DNA of 64,000 nt from Pectobacterium punjabense (GCF_012427845.1 NZ_CP038498.1:434001-498000); one strand, 5' to 3'. Counted from the stretch's first letter, positions 31,996-42,793 are shown. Notes: generated by a model from the letters alone, not told the origin. Numbers and translations are program-made.

Positions 31996-32025
31996 AAAAA
32001 GCGCACCAGTTATCGTGCGCTTTTT
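31996..32025 (-). terminator. Terminator after ridA
   Basis: GCGCAC / GTGCGC stem (32001-32006 and 32015-32020) flanked by A and T runs (AAAAA...TTTTT), giving a T-run in the minus-strand transcript directly after the ridA stop. Confidence 0.85.
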
Positions 32026-32045
32026 GGGGATGGCGCTGCCGAACG

Positions 32046-32432
32046 TTAGCGGCGAACGGCGATCGCTTCGATTTCGATCTTCACGTCTTTCGGCAGGCGG
32101 GCGACTTCAACGCAAGAGCGAGCCGGGAATGGTGCGCTATGTTCGTTGAAGAAGGCTTCATATGCGGTGTTCACGAGAGCGAAATCGTGCAGGTCTTTCA
32201 CGAACACGGTCATTTTCACGATATCGGACACTTTCAGGCCAGCGGCTTCCACAATCGCCTGAACGTTTTCCAGTGACTGGCGCGTCTGGGCGGTGATGTT
32301 GTCAGCCACCAGACCGCTTTTTGGATTCACGGGGATCTGACCAGACGTGAAGATCATACTGCCAAGGTCGACGCCTTGAACATAAGGGCCGATGGCGGCT
32401 GGGGCGTGCTCAGTGCTGATAATGCGTGACAT
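32046..32432 (-). CDS. ridA: Enamine/imine deaminase RidA
   Basis: Hydrolyses reactive enamines such as 2-aminoacrylate made by PLP enzymes. ATG 32432 has AAGGAGAT 5 bases upstream and gives 128 residues, the E. coli length; the longer reading frame to 32477 has no family support. MSRIISTEHAPAAIGPYVQG is the RidA N-terminus, and the active-site Arg is in SCVEVARLP. In the same order as E. coli, it follows pyrI with a terminator between. Confidence 0.96.
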   Translation of the reverse strand: MSRIISTEHAPAAIGPYVQGVDLGSMIFTSGQIPVNPKSGLVADNITAQTRQSLENVQAIVEAAGLKVSDIVKMTVFVKDLHDFALVNTAYEAFFNEHSAPFPARSCVEVARLPKDVKIEIEAIAVRR

Positions 32433-32481
32433 GGTATCTCCTTGGTGGGGGCGTAAAAGGAACGCGGACGCAGCCATTATT

Positions 32482-32519
32482 CAAAAAAGCCCCGTGACAG
32501 GCAATGTCCATTACGGGGC
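32482..32519 (-). terminator. Terminator after pyrBI
   Basis: Stem GCCCCGT (32489-32495) / ACGGGGC (32513-32519) followed on the minus strand by GCTTTTTTGA. It lies 12 bases after the pyrI stop. Confidence 0.85.
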
Positions 32520-32530
32520 AAAGCAGAAAA

Positions 32531-33010
<480 letters not shown>

Positions 33011-33946
33011 TTACAGAACCAGTTCGCGATTCAAGACCAGTGCCAGCAGCGCCTGACGGGCGTAAATGCCGTTTCCCGCCTGTTGGAAATAATAGGCGTA
33101 AGGCGTGGCATCCACATCAATGGTGATTTCATCGACGCGTGGCAGCGGGTGCAGCACTTTCAAATTCGGGCGGGCGCGGTGCAGGTCGGCGGCGCGCAGG
33201 ACAAACTGGGATTTGATGTTGATGTATTCGGATGGGTCCAAACGCTCTTTCTGGACGCGTGTCATGTAGAGAATATCCAGTTCGCCGACGACGTCGTCGA
33301 TGCTGTTGTGCAGGCTGTAGGCAATATTCTTCTCTTTCAGCATGCTCAGAATGTAGTCCGGCATTGCCAATGCGTCTGGGGCGATGAAGTAGAAGCGGTT
33401 GCCTTCGAACTTAGCCAGCGCCTGCGTGAGTGAATGCACGGTGCGACCATATTTCAAATCGCCGACCATCGCGATGTTGATGTTATTCAGCCGGCCTTGC
33501 GTTTCCTGAATGGTGAACAGATCGAGCAGCGTCTGCGTGGGATGCTGGTTCGCGCCGTCACCAGCGTTCAGTACCGGAATACCGCCAGAAAACTCGGTGG
33601 CAAGGCGGGACGCGCCTTCCTGCGGATGACGCATCACGATGGCATCAACATATTGGCTGATGACGGAGATCGTGTCGGCCAGCGTTTCACCCTTTTTCCC
33701 CAGCGATGTGTTATTGCTGTCGGCGAAACCGACGACGGAGGCGCCCAGGCGATGCATCGCGGTTTCAAAGGATAGACGCGTCCGGGTGGAGGCCTCGAAG
33801 AAGCAACTGGCAATCACTTTATGTTTTAACAGCTCAGGCTGAGGTTTAGCTTTCAGGCTGGCGGCGACATTCAGCGCCAGCTCTAAATCTTCCCGGCTGA
33901 GGTCGTTAATCGAAATAATATGTTTTTGATAGAGCGGATTGACCAT
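33011..33946 (-). CDS. pyrB: Aspartate carbamoyltransferase catalytic chain
   Basis: First committed step of pyrimidine synthesis: carbamoyl phosphate plus aspartate to carbamoyl aspartate. The 311 residues have the family's phosphate-binding motif [14 protein letters not shown] (residues about 49-60, STRTR) and HPLPRVDEI near residue 265. It is controlled by the upstream pyrL attenuator and is the paralogue of the argI product nearby. Confidence 0.97.
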   Translation of the reverse strand: MVNPLYQKHIISINDLSREDLELALNVAASLKAKPQPELLKHKVIASCFFEASTRTRLSFETAMHRLGASVVGFADSNNTSLGKKGETLADTISVISQYVDAIVMRHPQEGASRLATEFSGGIPVLNAGDGANQHPTQTLLDLFTIQETQGRLNNINIAMVGDLKYGRTVHSLTQALAKFEGNRFYFIAPDALAMPDYILSMLKEKNIAYSLHNSIDDVVGELDILYMTRVQKERLDPSEYINIKSQFVLRAADLHRARPNLKVLHPLPRVDEITIDVDATPYAYYFQQAGNGIYARQALLALVLNRELVL

Positions 33947-34004
33947 GTTGTCTTTCTCCTAACGAGTAAACAGGAAATGTCGTATCTGGCGGCCCGGACG
34001 GTGG

Positions 34005-34032
34005 GCAAAAAAAAGCCCCTCATTGAGGGGCT
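34005..34032 (-). terminator. pyrBI attenuator
   Basis: AAGCCCCTCATTGAGGGGCTT hairpin (about 34013-34033), followed on the minus strand by a run of eight T. The pyrL stop codon (34020-34022) is inside the stem, so a ribosome that closely follows RNA polymerase (low UTP) would prevent the hairpin from forming, the classical UTP-sensing attenuation of E. coli. Confidence 0.9.
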
Positions 34033-34142
34033 TTCTTAATTGATCGATTGAGCAACGGAAAGGAAAACGCTGGCTGGCTGCCGGATGGCAGTTGTGGTTG
34101 AGAACCAACATAAGCAGCGGATTTTTTGGTGTAACGGTGCAT
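34020..34142 (-). CDS. pyrL: pyrBI operon leader peptide
   Basis: A 40-codon ORF with a GGGAGGGG ribosome-binding site starting at ATG 34142. It encodes MHRYTKKSAAYVGSQPQLPS and 20 more residues, ending in SIKKAPQ, and stops within the attenuator stem. The sequence is not similar to E. coli PyrL, as is usual for leader peptides, but its placement, and the U-rich stretch that follows it, are the same. Confidence 0.85.
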   Translation of the reverse strand: MHRYTKKSAAYVGSQPQLPSGSQPAFSFPLLNRSIKKAPQ

Positions 34143-34167
34143 GACCCCTCCCGGCAAACTGTCGGGA

Positions 34168-34195
34168 ATTATACGCGCCGACTAGGCTATTTCAA
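34168..34195 (-). promoter_or_regulatory. pyrBI promoter
   Basis: Minus strand: TTGAAA (34190-34195), 16-bp spacer, TATAAT (34168-34173). It is 26 bp upstream of pyrL, as in the strong E. coli pyrBI promoter. Confidence 0.8.
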
Positions 34196-34295
34196 GCAGA
34201 AAACGTGGTTTTTTACGCATCGCAATCGGTTGCGGAGTGAGTGCTATACGCATGGTGACTGTAGGCAGGGGAAGAGTGGTTGAGAAGAGTGATGA

Positions 34296-34859
<564 letters not shown>

Positions 34860-35227
34860 GATTTCTGTGAACAAGGAACGTTCAACCATAAAATGGAAGA
34901 AAAGAATGGCAATGATGCCTCAGAGGCCTCTCGGTGGTTTTCCCCTTCTACAGAGTGGTAAAGGAAAAACCACATAAATACCGCAAGGCCTAGAAAAAAA
35001 TAGCCAGTCAGCTGCTTAACCGACTGGCATTATTCAGAAAATGATTTTCTTGCTAGAAAATCTCATGATCTTTCGATTATAGGTATATTATTACTTTACA
35101 TTATGTAGGATGTTTTCCCTGGCATTGGCCTGTCACAGACTTTTTATTCTATTTTAGTTTTTATAAACAGGTGCATATCAGGTACGGCATATTTTATGTA
35201 GGGTAATTTTAATGTAGGGATGCGCTG
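34860..35227. other. A/T-rich intergenic gap before the PAS-LuxR pair
   Basis: 368 bp. A hairpin GCCAGTC / GACTGGC (35003-35009 and 35022-35028, 12-base loop) may end yjgK transcription. From about 35040 the base composition becomes clearly A/T-rich, marking the left edge of the accessory regulators. Confidence 0.4.
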
Positions 35228-35911
35228 ATGAAACAAATTACATTACCTGACAGATTAATCGCCATGTTCGAAGGCGACCCTCTTGTCGGCTGGGCAATAA
35301 AAGACACAAACTCCCGTTTTATTTATGTCAATAACACCTTTAAAACCTGGCAAACCATATCAACTCGTTATGATTATGAAGGCTTGAATATTAGGGATAT
35401 CCCTGTTCCTGTCGCCGAATTTTCAGACATTTTTAACCAGCAGGAACGAGAGATAGAGCGTACGGGTAAGGCGGTGAGAGCCATTACAACGCATATTCAA
35501 GGCACGGAAAAAATAATGCAGCCTGCCTACAATATTCAGGAGCCAATCTATGATGAACATCGCAACTGTATAGGCACAGTTATCAGCGTCAGACATGTTA
35601 GGATCATCACACCGACCTCGTTGCTAAATGGAACCATAATTCAACACTCCACCTTCGAGCCCCCTTCTACAATATTTACCGAGAAGGAGTGGGAGGTTAT
35701 TTACCTGCTTGTCTGTGGGATGATGCTTAAAGATATAAGCAGTATCCTCTCAATCACCGTCGATGCCGTTAACAGCAGACTCCGAAGCTGCTACAGAAAA
35801 ACAGGCTTGAATTCACTATCAGGCTTAAAGGAATACTGTAGAGATAACCGATTTGATAACTACATCCCGCTGTTCTTTCTGAAAAAAGGACATATCATTA
35901 TCAGAGGCTAA
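35228..35911 (+). CDS. PAS-type LuxR-family orphan regulator 1
   Basis: A 227-residue regulator. Residues about 10-130 form a PAS-like sensor (LVGWAIKDTNSRFIYVNNTF is a typical PAS core). The C-terminal half is a LuxR/GerE HTH (FTEKEWEVIYLLVCGMMLKD, then LSITVDAVNSRLRSCYRKTG). There is no luxI gene and no receiver domain, so the ligand is unknown. It forms a pair with the next gene, 4 bp downstream; both end in a DNYIPLFFLKKGH / DNYIPPFFLIKGH block. They are A/T-rich relative to neighbours and break the yjgK-argI synteny, so they were probably gained by transfer. Confidence 0.85.
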   Translation: MKQITLPDRLIAMFEGDPLVGWAIKDTNSRFIYVNNTFKTWQTISTRYDYEGLNIRDIPVPVAEFSDIFNQQEREIERTGKAVRAITTHIQGTEKIMQPAYNIQEPIYDEHRNCIGTVISVRHVRIITPTSLLNGTIIQHSTFEPPSTIFTEKEWEVIYLLVCGMMLKDISSILSITVDAVNSRLRSCYRKTGLNSLSGLKEYCRDNRFDNYIPLFFLKKGHIIIRG

Positions 35912-35915
35912 CCTG

Positions 35916-36581
35916 ATGGACCCAGATTTGACTCCTGTTGAGTATTACTTTGATAACTCTTTGTTTGGCTGGGCAATAAAGGACTGTAACTCCCAGTATG
36001 TTTATGGCAATAAGATGGCATGTCAGTATTTCGGCGTAACAGAAAATAAACTTTTAGGCTGTCTCGACACTGACTTAACGCCCGATATCAGCGAGCACTA
36101 CGGCCATATACTGTATGACGACCAAAAAATATTGACCACAAATGAAATGAGTATTGTCCTCAAAACATTTGATTACGGAAGACGAAATAGACTCAGGTCT
36201 TTTCTGGTGGAGAAGCGCCCTTGGCGGCTCAATGATGGCAATGGCGGGATTGTTTGCACTTACATAGAAATCACCAATGTTTATTTTTCAACCTTTCTTA
36301 TGCCATGCGAAAGGAAGCCCGTTGTGTTCACCCGACCGGCAAATATTTTTACAGACAAGGAGTGGGAGGTTGTTCTTTTACTACAGAGCGGGGTGAAGCA
36401 GAACCGTATTCCGGACATACTCGGTATAAGTTCTTCAACGCTTCGTAACCGGATAACGCGTTGCTGTGATAAAGCAGGTGTGGCAAACAGCACCGCCCTG
36501 ATCCAACACTGCAACCAAAAAGGGTGGGATAACTACATTCCTCCTTTTTTTCTGATAAAAGGGCATGTGTCGATTACCTGA
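35916..36581 (+). CDS. PAS-type LuxR-family orphan regulator 2
   Basis: A 221-residue paralogue of the preceding gene. The PAS core is SLFGWAIKDCNSQYVYGNKM, and the HTH is FTDKEWEVVLLLQSGVKQNR, then LGISSSTLRNRITRCCDKAG. The shared GWAIKD start and the DNYIPxFF tail show they arose by duplication, but the sensor halves have diverged, so the two may see different signals. ATG 35916 lies 4 bp after the first stop, so they are coupled. Confidence 0.85.
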   Translation: MDPDLTPVEYYFDNSLFGWAIKDCNSQYVYGNKMACQYFGVTENKLLGCLDTDLTPDISEHYGHILYDDQKILTTNEMSIVLKTFDYGRRNRLRSFLVEKRPWRLNDGNGGIVCTYIEITNVYFSTFLMPCERKPVVFTRPANIFTDKEWEVVLLLQSGVKQNRIPDILGISSSTLRNRITRCCDKAGVANSTALIQHCNQKGWDNYIPPFFLIKGHVSIT

Positions 36582-36633
36582 GGGACTGCCTACCTCTGAT
36601 CTGTTTTTAAACACATCAAAGGCAGGCTAAATC

Positions 36634-37641
36634 TTAATCTTGTACCAGCGTGGCGACCATCACGGCTTTAATGGTGTGCATGCGGTTTTCCGCCTGATCG
36701 AACACGATACTGTGTGCGGATTCAAAGACCTCGTCCGTGACTTCCATTCCGCCGTGCAGGCCGTACTGTTCCGCCATTTGTTGACCCATGGTCGTCTGGT
36801 CATCATGGAATGCAGGCAGGCAGTGCAGAAATTTCACCTGTGGATTGCCCGTTGCGGCGATCATCGCCGTGTTCACCTGATACGGTTTCAGCAGTGCGAT
36901 ACGCTCCTTCCAGGTCTCTTTTGGCTCGCCCATGGAAACCCAAACGTCGGTATAAATGAAATCTGCGCCCGCAACGCCTGCGGCGATATCTTCCGTCAGC
37001 GTGATGCTGCCACCCGTTTGCTCTGCCGCTGCCTGACACTCAGCCACCAGACCGGCATCCGGCCAGCAGGCTTTTGGCGCAACAAGGCGTAAATCTAATC
37101 CGGTCAGCGCTGCCGCTTCCAGCATGGTGTTGCCCATGTTGTTGCGCGCATCGCCCACGTAAACGAGCGTCATCTCTGACAGCGCTTTACTTGGCAAATG
37201 TTCCTGCATTGTCAGCAGATCGGCCAGCAACTGTGTGGGGTGGAATTCGTTTGTCAGTCCGTTCCACACTGGAACGCCCGCGTATTGCGCCAGCGTTTCC
37301 ACAATTTGCTGACCGTAGCCGCGATATTGAATGCCGTCGTACATTCTTCCCAGTACACGTGCGGTATCCTTGATGGATTCTTTATGACCGATTTGGCTAC
37401 CGCTCGGGCCGAGATAGGTCACTTGCGCGCCCTGATCGTATGCAGCAACTTCGAAAGAGCAGCGAGTACGAGTCGAATCTTTTTCGAAGATGAGTGCGAT
37501 GTTTTTACCTTGCAGGCGGCGGGCTTCGGTCCCGTTTTTTTTATCAGCCTTTAGTGTCGTTGACAGGGTTAAAAGATGGGCAATTTCTGCGGGTGTAAAA
37601 TCCATTAACCTTAAAAAGTGACGTTTATAGAATGGTTGCAT
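36634..37641 (-). CDS. argI: Ornithine carbamoyltransferase
   Basis: Makes citrulline from ornithine and carbamoyl phosphate in arginine synthesis. ATG 37641 ([20 protein letters not shown]) gives 335 residues; an extension to 37665 is not conserved. [12 protein letters not shown] binds carbamoyl phosphate and [10 protein letters not shown] contains the ornithine-site Cys. Two ARG boxes lie just upstream. The locus corresponds to E. coli argI. Confidence 0.96.
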   Translation of the reverse strand: MQPFYKRHFLRLMDFTPAEIAHLLTLSTTLKADKKNGTEARRLQGKNIALIFEKDSTRTRCSFEVAAYDQGAQVTYLGPSGSQIGHKESIKDTARVLGRMYDGIQYRGYGQQIVETLAQYAGVPVWNGLTNEFHPTQLLADLLTMQEHLPSKALSEMTLVYVGDARNNMGNTMLEAAALTGLDLRLVAPKACWPDAGLVAECQAAAEQTGGSITLTEDIAAGVAGADFIYTDVWVSMGEPKETWKERIALLKPYQVNTAMIAATGNPQVKFLHCLPAFHDDQTTMGQQMAEQYGLHGGMEVTDEVFESAHSIVFDQAENRMHTIKAVMVATLVQD

Positions 37642-37673
37642 GATGTATCTCTCCATGTGGCTCAATACTATTG

Positions 37674-37713
37674 ATTGAATTAAAATTCACTTTATATGTG
37701 TAATTATTCAAAT
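37674..37713 (-). promoter_or_regulatory. Two ARG boxes upstream of argI
   Basis: Two 18-bp sites, ATTGAATTAAAATTCACT (37674-37691) and ATGTGTAATTATTCAAAT (37696-37713), are close to the ArgR consensus (WNTGAATWWWWATTCANW) and separated by 4 bp, near the usual spacing for an ArgR hexamer. They overlap the likely promoter. Confidence 0.8.
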
Positions 37714-37802
37714 TCAAGTGGTGATATCAAACTTTGTGGTGGAGCAAGCCGCAGGGCTGTGGGACAATAAGCAATATTACGTCGATTAATGAGGACTGAG
37801 GC

Positions 37803-38228
37803 ATGGCAAATCGCGAATTACTGGAAGAACAACGGGAAGAGACACGCCTGATCATTGAAGAACTGCTGGATGATGGCAGCGATCCTGACGCGCTCTATAC
37901 CATTGAACACCATTTCTCCGCTGAGAAGTTTGAAGTGTTGGAAAAAGTTGCTGTAGAAGCCTTCAAACTGGGCTACGAAGTGACGGATGCGGAAGAACTG
38001 GAAGTGGAAGATGGCGTGTTGCTGATGTGCTGTGATGCCATCAGTGAAGTTGCGCTGAATGCGGAACTGATCGACGCACAGGTAGAACAGCTGCTGGCGT
38101 TGGCAGAACGCCACGGTGTGAATTACGACGGTTGGGGCACCTACTTCGAAGATCCAGATGGTGAAGGCGAAGAAGACGGGGATGACGAAGATTTTTATGA
38201 TGAAGATGATGACGGCAAGCGCCACTAA
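37803..38228 (+). CDS. rraB: Regulator of ribonuclease E activity B
   Basis: Acidic protein that binds the RNase E scaffold and lowers its activity on some messages. It is 141 residues beginning [20 protein letters not shown], with an extremely acidic tail ([20 protein letters not shown]), as in E. coli RraB. It is divergent from argI and followed by a terminator. Confidence 0.97.
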   Translation: MANRELLEEQREETRLIIEELLDDGSDPDALYTIEHHFSAEKFEVLEKVAVEAFKLGYEVTDAEELEVEDGVLLMCCDAISEVALNAELIDAQVEQLLALAERHGVNYDGWGTYFEDPDGEGEEDGDDEDFYDEDDDGKRH

Positions 38229-38268
38229 TTATTGAGTCATTAACTCGAAAGAACACGCCTCACTGAAA

Positions 38269-38298
38269 ACGCCGCCGGAACCCCTGCGGCGTTTTTTA
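38269..38298 (+). terminator. Terminator after rraB
   Basis: Stem ACGCCGC (38269-38275) / GCGGCGT (38286-38292) followed by TTTTTATT. Confidence 0.9.
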
Positions 38299-38337
38299 TT
38301 CGGTATGACCGCGCGGTATTACCGTACTTTCAGCCTA

Positions 38338-38841
38338 TTACAGTACCTTCAGCATCGTCACTTCACAATCGGTATGACCCGTGTTACCCATTGAATGGGG
38401 AATTAGCTCGAAGCCCAGTGATTCATACAGCCGGATCGCGCTGGTCAGGTGGCCGGTTGTTTCCAGATAGCAGCGGCGAAAACCCTGCTCACGTGCAAAA
38501 TCAAGTGCCTGTATTGCTAGCTGACGTGCCAAACCTTTACCCCGCACGACGGGTAGGAAATACATCTTCTGTAATTCACACACATCCTCCTCCCCTGCGA
38601 CCAGCGGGGCAACGCCGCCGCCGCCCACGACCCGGCCGTCATATTCAACCACCCAGTAGGCGCTTTTCGGCTGACTATATAGAGTAAACAGCGTATCCAG
38701 ATTAGGGTCGGAAACGGTGTAACCTTTGTCGGCCGTCAAACCAAATTCAGCAGAAACCTGGCGGATGACTTGTGCGATGGCTGCATCGTCCTGTTCGGTG
38801 ATTGGACGTAGCTGAAGATTGGTGGAGGTCGCGGTTGTCAT
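38338..38841 (-). CDS. yjgM: GNAT acetyltransferase YjgM
   Basis: A 167-residue GNAT protein. [20 protein letters not shown] carries the acetyl-CoA binding R/QxxGxG/A motif (RGKGLA). [23 protein letters not shown] sequence (here [20 protein letters not shown]) and [10 protein letters not shown] match E. coli YjgM. It lies in the same order (rraB, yjgM, yjgN). Confidence 0.92.
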   Translation of the reverse strand: MTTATSTNLQLRPITEQDDAAIAQVIRQVSAEFGLTADKGYTVSDPNLDTLFTLYSQPKSAYWVVEYDGRVVGGGGVAPLVAGEEDVCELQKMYFLPVVRGKGLARQLAIQALDFAREQGFRRCYLETTGHLTSAIRLYESLGFELIPHSMGNTGHTDCEVTMLKVL

Positions 38842-39135
38842 AATACGTACTCTTGTTCTTACGGTTTACGAGGGTAATGATCTTGGCCGATTGTAATACC
38901 ATTTCAGGCCACATTGATGCAACGTCTATACTCGCCGACTTCACGTTATCAATGTGTTTTTTACTTTGTGGATTTCCCTATTCCATGTAATTAGTAAGTA
39001 TATGAACTTGTTTGATTTTTGTTAACTTTTATTGTTGTGATTAACAGGACATGCTTAAATGAGCCGCTTTTTGTATGCCACTAACGTATCGAATAATACG
39101 TTTATCTGGCTTATTTCTTTTAGGATGAAAGGGTT

Positions 39136-40317
39136 ATGACCATCAATACTTCAAAAGATAGCGCGCTGCATCGCGTGCAGTTTCATGGTAAGGCTGGGGA
39201 ATATTTTGCAATTTGGCTGGTGAATGCGTTATTAACGGTCATCACTCTCGGTATTTATTCTGCCTGGGCCACGGTGCGTCGTCGTCGTTATTTTTACGGT
39301 AACACAGAAATTAACGGTGACCGTTTTGATTACCACGCGCAGCCTATTCAGATCCTTAAAGGGCGTCTGCTGGTTATCGCCGGTTTGATTCTGTTTTATT
39401 TTGTATTGGCGATATCACCCACGCTGGGGACGATTCTTGCATTGGCATTTGCGGCACTTATTCCGGTTATCGTGATCCGCAACTGGCGTTATGGTGCCAT
39501 TATGTCCAGCTATCGCGGCGTCCGTTTTAACTATCATTGCAAGACGGGCCGTGCGTATTGGGTATTGCTGCTTTGCCCTATCCTGTTACTGCTGGCTTTT
39601 TATATTGCTCTGGTTGTGGTTATCATGATCGGTATGCAGAGCAATAGCCCAATTCTGATTGGGCTTATTACGCTGGCGATTGCTATTCCGGGGTTTGCCG
39701 CGGTAAATGGCATCATGAAAATGATGCAGCTTGATTTCTATGTGAATAATCTGTTCTTCGGTAAAACCGCGTTTAACGCAGAATTAACGAAAGCAGCGTT
39801 TATTAAATTTTCCCTGGTTAGCCTGCTGATTTTTGTTCCTTTCCTGATCGCATCGTTGTCATTCATGAGTTCATTCTTCTTCACGCTATTCCAAACTATT
39901 ATGATGGGTGGTGGAAATGAAGATCTCGTCATGATGATGCTGCTGAGCAACGTCTTTAATATGATCATGATGGTTGTTGTGGCGCTGCTGGGTGTGCTGG
40001 TTTCCAGCAGCTATCTGGTGGTCGCGCAGCGTAATTATCTGTTTAATCAGACGTCGCTGAACGGTGGTGTGAAATTGCATTCTTCCATGCAAACGATGTC
40101 TTACATGGGGCTGCTGATAACCAATAGCCTGATCACTATTTTCTCTTTGGGTTGGGCTGCACCAGTCGCAGAGATTCGCCATGCACGCTATATCGCGAAT
40201 GCGACAGCGGTTGAAGGCGATCTGGCACTGCTGCACGTTCAGGCACATCAGGACACAGCAAACAGCGCACTGGCCGAAGAAGCGGTGCAGGCGCTCGATT
40301 TGGGTGTCGGCCTGTAA
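39136..40317 (+). CDS. yjgN: YjgN family (DUF898) membrane protein
   Basis: Polytopic inner-membrane protein of 393 residues with about eight hydrophobic segments. Sequences such as FHGKAGEYFAIWLVNALLTV and LGIYSAWATVRRRRYFYGNT recur in two halves, as is typical of DUF898 (second: LITIFSLGWAAPVAEIRHAR). Transport substrate or function is unknown. A secreted-type protease gene starts 9 bp downstream, so the two are an operon. Confidence 0.9.
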   Translation: MTINTSKDSALHRVQFHGKAGEYFAIWLVNALLTVITLGIYSAWATVRRRRYFYGNTEINGDRFDYHAQPIQILKGRLLVIAGLILFYFVLAISPTLGTILALAFAALIPVIVIRNWRYGAIMSSYRGVRFNYHCKTGRAYWVLLLCPILLLLAFYIALVVVIMIGMQSNSPILIGLITLAIAIPGFAAVNGIMKMMQLDFYVNNLFFGKTAFNAELTKAAFIKFSLVSLLIFVPFLIASLSFMSSFFFTLFQTIMMGGGNEDLVMMMLLSNVFNMIMMVVVALLGVLVSSSYLVVAQRNYLFNQTSLNGGVKLHSSMQTMSYMGLLITNSLITIFSLGWAAPVAEIRHARYIANATAVEGDLALLHVQAHQDTANSALAEEAVQALDLGVGL

Positions 40318-40326
40318 GGCAGGAAT

Positions 40327-41364
40327 ATGAATATTGAGGGGCATTATCAATACCCCGGATTGGCGGCCCGCGTGGCCGCTTCTCTTCATTTAACGGACAA
40401 TGGTTCGACGATGGTGCTGAACACCGGGTCATCGAACACCACATTTGCGTTGGAGCAAGTCACGGTTTCCGATGCGCTGGGTTCTATTCCTCTGATATTA
40501 ACGTTTCCTGATGGCGGTCGTTTTGTTCCTGCCGACGATCCCGTTTTTCGTGCCTGGTATTCCGCACGACGCCGGCCGGGGTTTGTCCATCGGCTGGAAC
40601 GCCATAAGCGTGGCGTGATTTTCACGTTATTTGCCACGATTTTGATCGTCATAAACTACGTTTACGTGGTGTTGCCTTGGGCGAGTTCCGCGCTGGCGCT
40701 ACGCATCCCTACCGCTATCGAACAGCAACTGGGACAACATACGCTGAAGCTGCTGCGGCACAGTGATTTTAAGTCTTCCAAACTGCCTATTGAACGTCAG
40801 CAGGCGATGCAAACGCTGTTTCGGCAGGTTATGCCCGCCGATATGCGGGAAGATAAAACGCCGTTGCGTCTGGAGATCATGGCTGCGCCTATCGGACCGA
40901 ACGCTTTCATGCTGGCGGATGGCACGCTGATTATCAGTGACGATCTGGTGAAGCTGGCGAAAAATGACAACGAACTGGCGGCGGTGATGCTGCATGAAAT
41001 GGCACACCACGCCTATCGCCATCCAATGCGCATGGTGGTGCGCTCATCGCTGGTGTCGTTGACGTTCATGTGGATGACGGGAGATGTGAGTGGAATCGGT
41101 GATACCGTGTTGCAGTCTGCCGCCTTTATCAACGAGATGCAGTTTTCTCGCGATATGGAGCGGGAAGCCGATGCATGGGCAATAGCAAAAATGCAGCAAC
41201 AAGGGCGTTCGCTTCAGTCAATGCAGGCAATGTATCGAGCCTTGCTCAATCACGACCGCAGCGGGGATGAGGTTGAATCGCTGGATTTACCCGATTGGCT
41301 GAGTACACACCCAGATATGGACGAGCGGCTGAGAACGATTGAAAGAGAAATGAATCAGCACTGA
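40327..41364 (+). CDS. M48-family membrane metallopeptidase
   Basis: 345 residues. An N-terminal part of about 100 residues ends in a transmembrane segment (about 99-120, GVIFTLFATILIVINYVYVV). The zinc protease domain follows with HEMAHH (HExxH) near residue 223 and the downstream READAWA Glu ligand, the M48 (HtpX/BepA-like) pattern. It may act on membrane or periplasmic proteins. It is downstream of and probably co-expressed with yjgN. Confidence 0.88.
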   Translation: MNIEGHYQYPGLAARVAASLHLTDNGSTMVLNTGSSNTTFALEQVTVSDALGSIPLILTFPDGGRFVPADDPVFRAWYSARRRPGFVHRLERHKRGVIFTLFATILIVINYVYVVLPWASSALALRIPTAIEQQLGQHTLKLLRHSDFKSSKLPIERQQAMQTLFRQVMPADMREDKTPLRLEIMAAPIGPNAFMLADGTLIISDDLVKLAKNDNELAAVMLHEMAHHAYRHPMRMVVRSSLVSLTFMWMTGDVSGIGDTVLQSAAFINEMQFSRDMEREADAWAIAKMQQQGRSLQSMQAMYRALLNHDRSGDEVESLDLPDWLSTHPDMDERLRTIEREMNQH

Positions 41365-41703
41365 TCCTCAACGCCAATGTTACCCCTTCCTTATGCCGAT
41401 AGTGTGCGGATATCACCGCGCACTATCGGCATTCTTGTTCGCGATATGAACGACTTTTCCCACTTTTTGTTGTTTTTATGGACGTTAATGCCGAGCGGAA
41501 AGTATGAGCGGCGTAGTCAGACGATTAACGGGAATGCGTTAAATGTCATTCTATTGAAAACTTCTTATAGAATATTTCGTTATAAATAAAAAAATCAGAT
41601 AATAATATCTTTTTATTATTAGCTCACTTATGTTTATTGGGATTTTTCCTAATAGACATTAAAATCGCGGCTTCACGACTTCATGATTACCGAAGAGCTA
41701 TTT
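41365..41703 (+). terminator. Intergenic gap with a terminator (41395-41438)
   Basis: A hairpin with arms GCCGATAGTG (41395-41404) and CACTATCGGC (41421-41430), followed by ATTCTTGTTC, ends the yjgN operon. The rest of this gap is A/T-rich. A 70-codon ORF at 41377-41589 spans the hairpin and is not credible. Confidence 0.7.
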
Positions 41704-42783
41704 ATGGTTAACCGAATACTATCAGGGGTGGTGGGTGCATTTCTGTTAATGCTGTCACCATTAACGTATGCACAGACCAATTTTTCAGCACCACAAGAAG
41801 GCGATTGGATCGCGCCAGAATTTACCTTCAACAGCGGCGAAAAATTAAAAGATCTGCGCATTCACTATTACACGCTCGGTGATAAAACCAAGCCTGCCGT
41901 GTTATTACTGCATGGAACGAATCAGCCGATTAAAGCGCTGTTAGCAAATGGCTTTGGTGGAGAGCTTTTCGGGCCAGGTCAGGCGCTGGATAGCAGCAAA
42001 TACTTTATTATCATGCCGGAGAGCATTGGTTCTGGAAAATCTTCCAAGCCGTCAGACGGCTTACGGATGAAATTTCCTCAGTACGATTATAACGATATGG
42101 TGCAGGCGCAATATCGCTTAATCAAAGAAGGACTGGGGATTAACCACCTGCGTCTGGTGATGGGATATTCCATGGGCGGAATGCAGACCTGGCTCTGGGG
42201 GGAAAAATACCCGGACATGATGGATGCATTGGTGCCAATGGCGTCGTTGCCAAACGAGCTGTCTGGCCGTAACTGGATGATGCGTCGCATCTTGATTGAA
42301 TCCATCAAGAATGATCCAGCCTGGAATAATGGCGATTATACGCAGCAGCCGCCGACGCTAAAAACGGCCAGTATTATGTTTAGTATTGCGACTACTGGCG
42401 GAACGCTGGCCTATCAGAGCAAAGCGCCGACACGTGCACAGGCGGACAAACTGGTAGCAGATCGTCTTGCCGCACCGTCAACCAGCGATGCGAATGACTT
42501 TATTTATATCTGGGGTTCGTCTGCAAATTATAATGCTGCGCCGGAGCTGAATAAAATTAAAGCCCCTGTTCTGGTGATCAACTCTGCGGATGATGAGCGT
42601 AATCCTGTTGAAACAGGCATCCTGGATAATGAGCTTAAGAAAATTAAGCAGGCGACCTTGTTCCTTATTCCCGCCAGTAACGAAACCAGCGGGCATGGCA
42701 CGATGATGTCGGCGAAGTTTTATAAAGATGAGCTGCAACGTTTCTTAGACAAAAATCAGTCTCAGGAAAAGAATAAAAAATAA
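41704..42783 (+). CDS. Exported alpha/beta hydrolase, homoserine acetyltransferase-like
   Basis: The start at ATG 41704 gives a classic signal peptide (MVNRILSGVVGAFLLMLSPL, then TYAQ); an ATG at 41683 is less likely. The mature protein has an alpha/beta hydrolase fold: LLLHGTNQ (oxyanion region), GYSMGGMQTW with the nucleophilic Ser, a late Asp in SADDERNP and a His in SGHGTMM. The overall layout is that of MetX-like acyltransferases/hydrolases, but periplasmic location argues against methionine synthesis. Substrate unknown. About 359 residues. Confidence 0.83.
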   Translation: MVNRILSGVVGAFLLMLSPLTYAQTNFSAPQEGDWIAPEFTFNSGEKLKDLRIHYYTLGDKTKPAVLLLHGTNQPIKALLANGFGGELFGPGQALDSSKYFIIMPESIGSGKSSKPSDGLRMKFPQYDYNDMVQAQYRLIKEGLGINHLRLVMGYSMGGMQTWLWGEKYPDMMDALVPMASLPNELSGRNWMMRRILIESIKNDPAWNNGDYTQQPPTLKTASIMFSIATTGGTLAYQSKAPTRAQADKLVADRLAAPSTSDANDFIYIWGSSANYNAAPELNKIKAPVLVINSADDERNPVETGILDNELKKIKQATLFLIPASNETSGHGTMMSAKFYKDELQRFLDKNQSQEKNKK

Positions 42784-42793
42784 ATATTAACGG

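Noticed and set aside
41377..41589. 70-codon ORF after the M48 protease gene
   Set aside because: Runs through the terminator hairpin, no ribosome-binding site.
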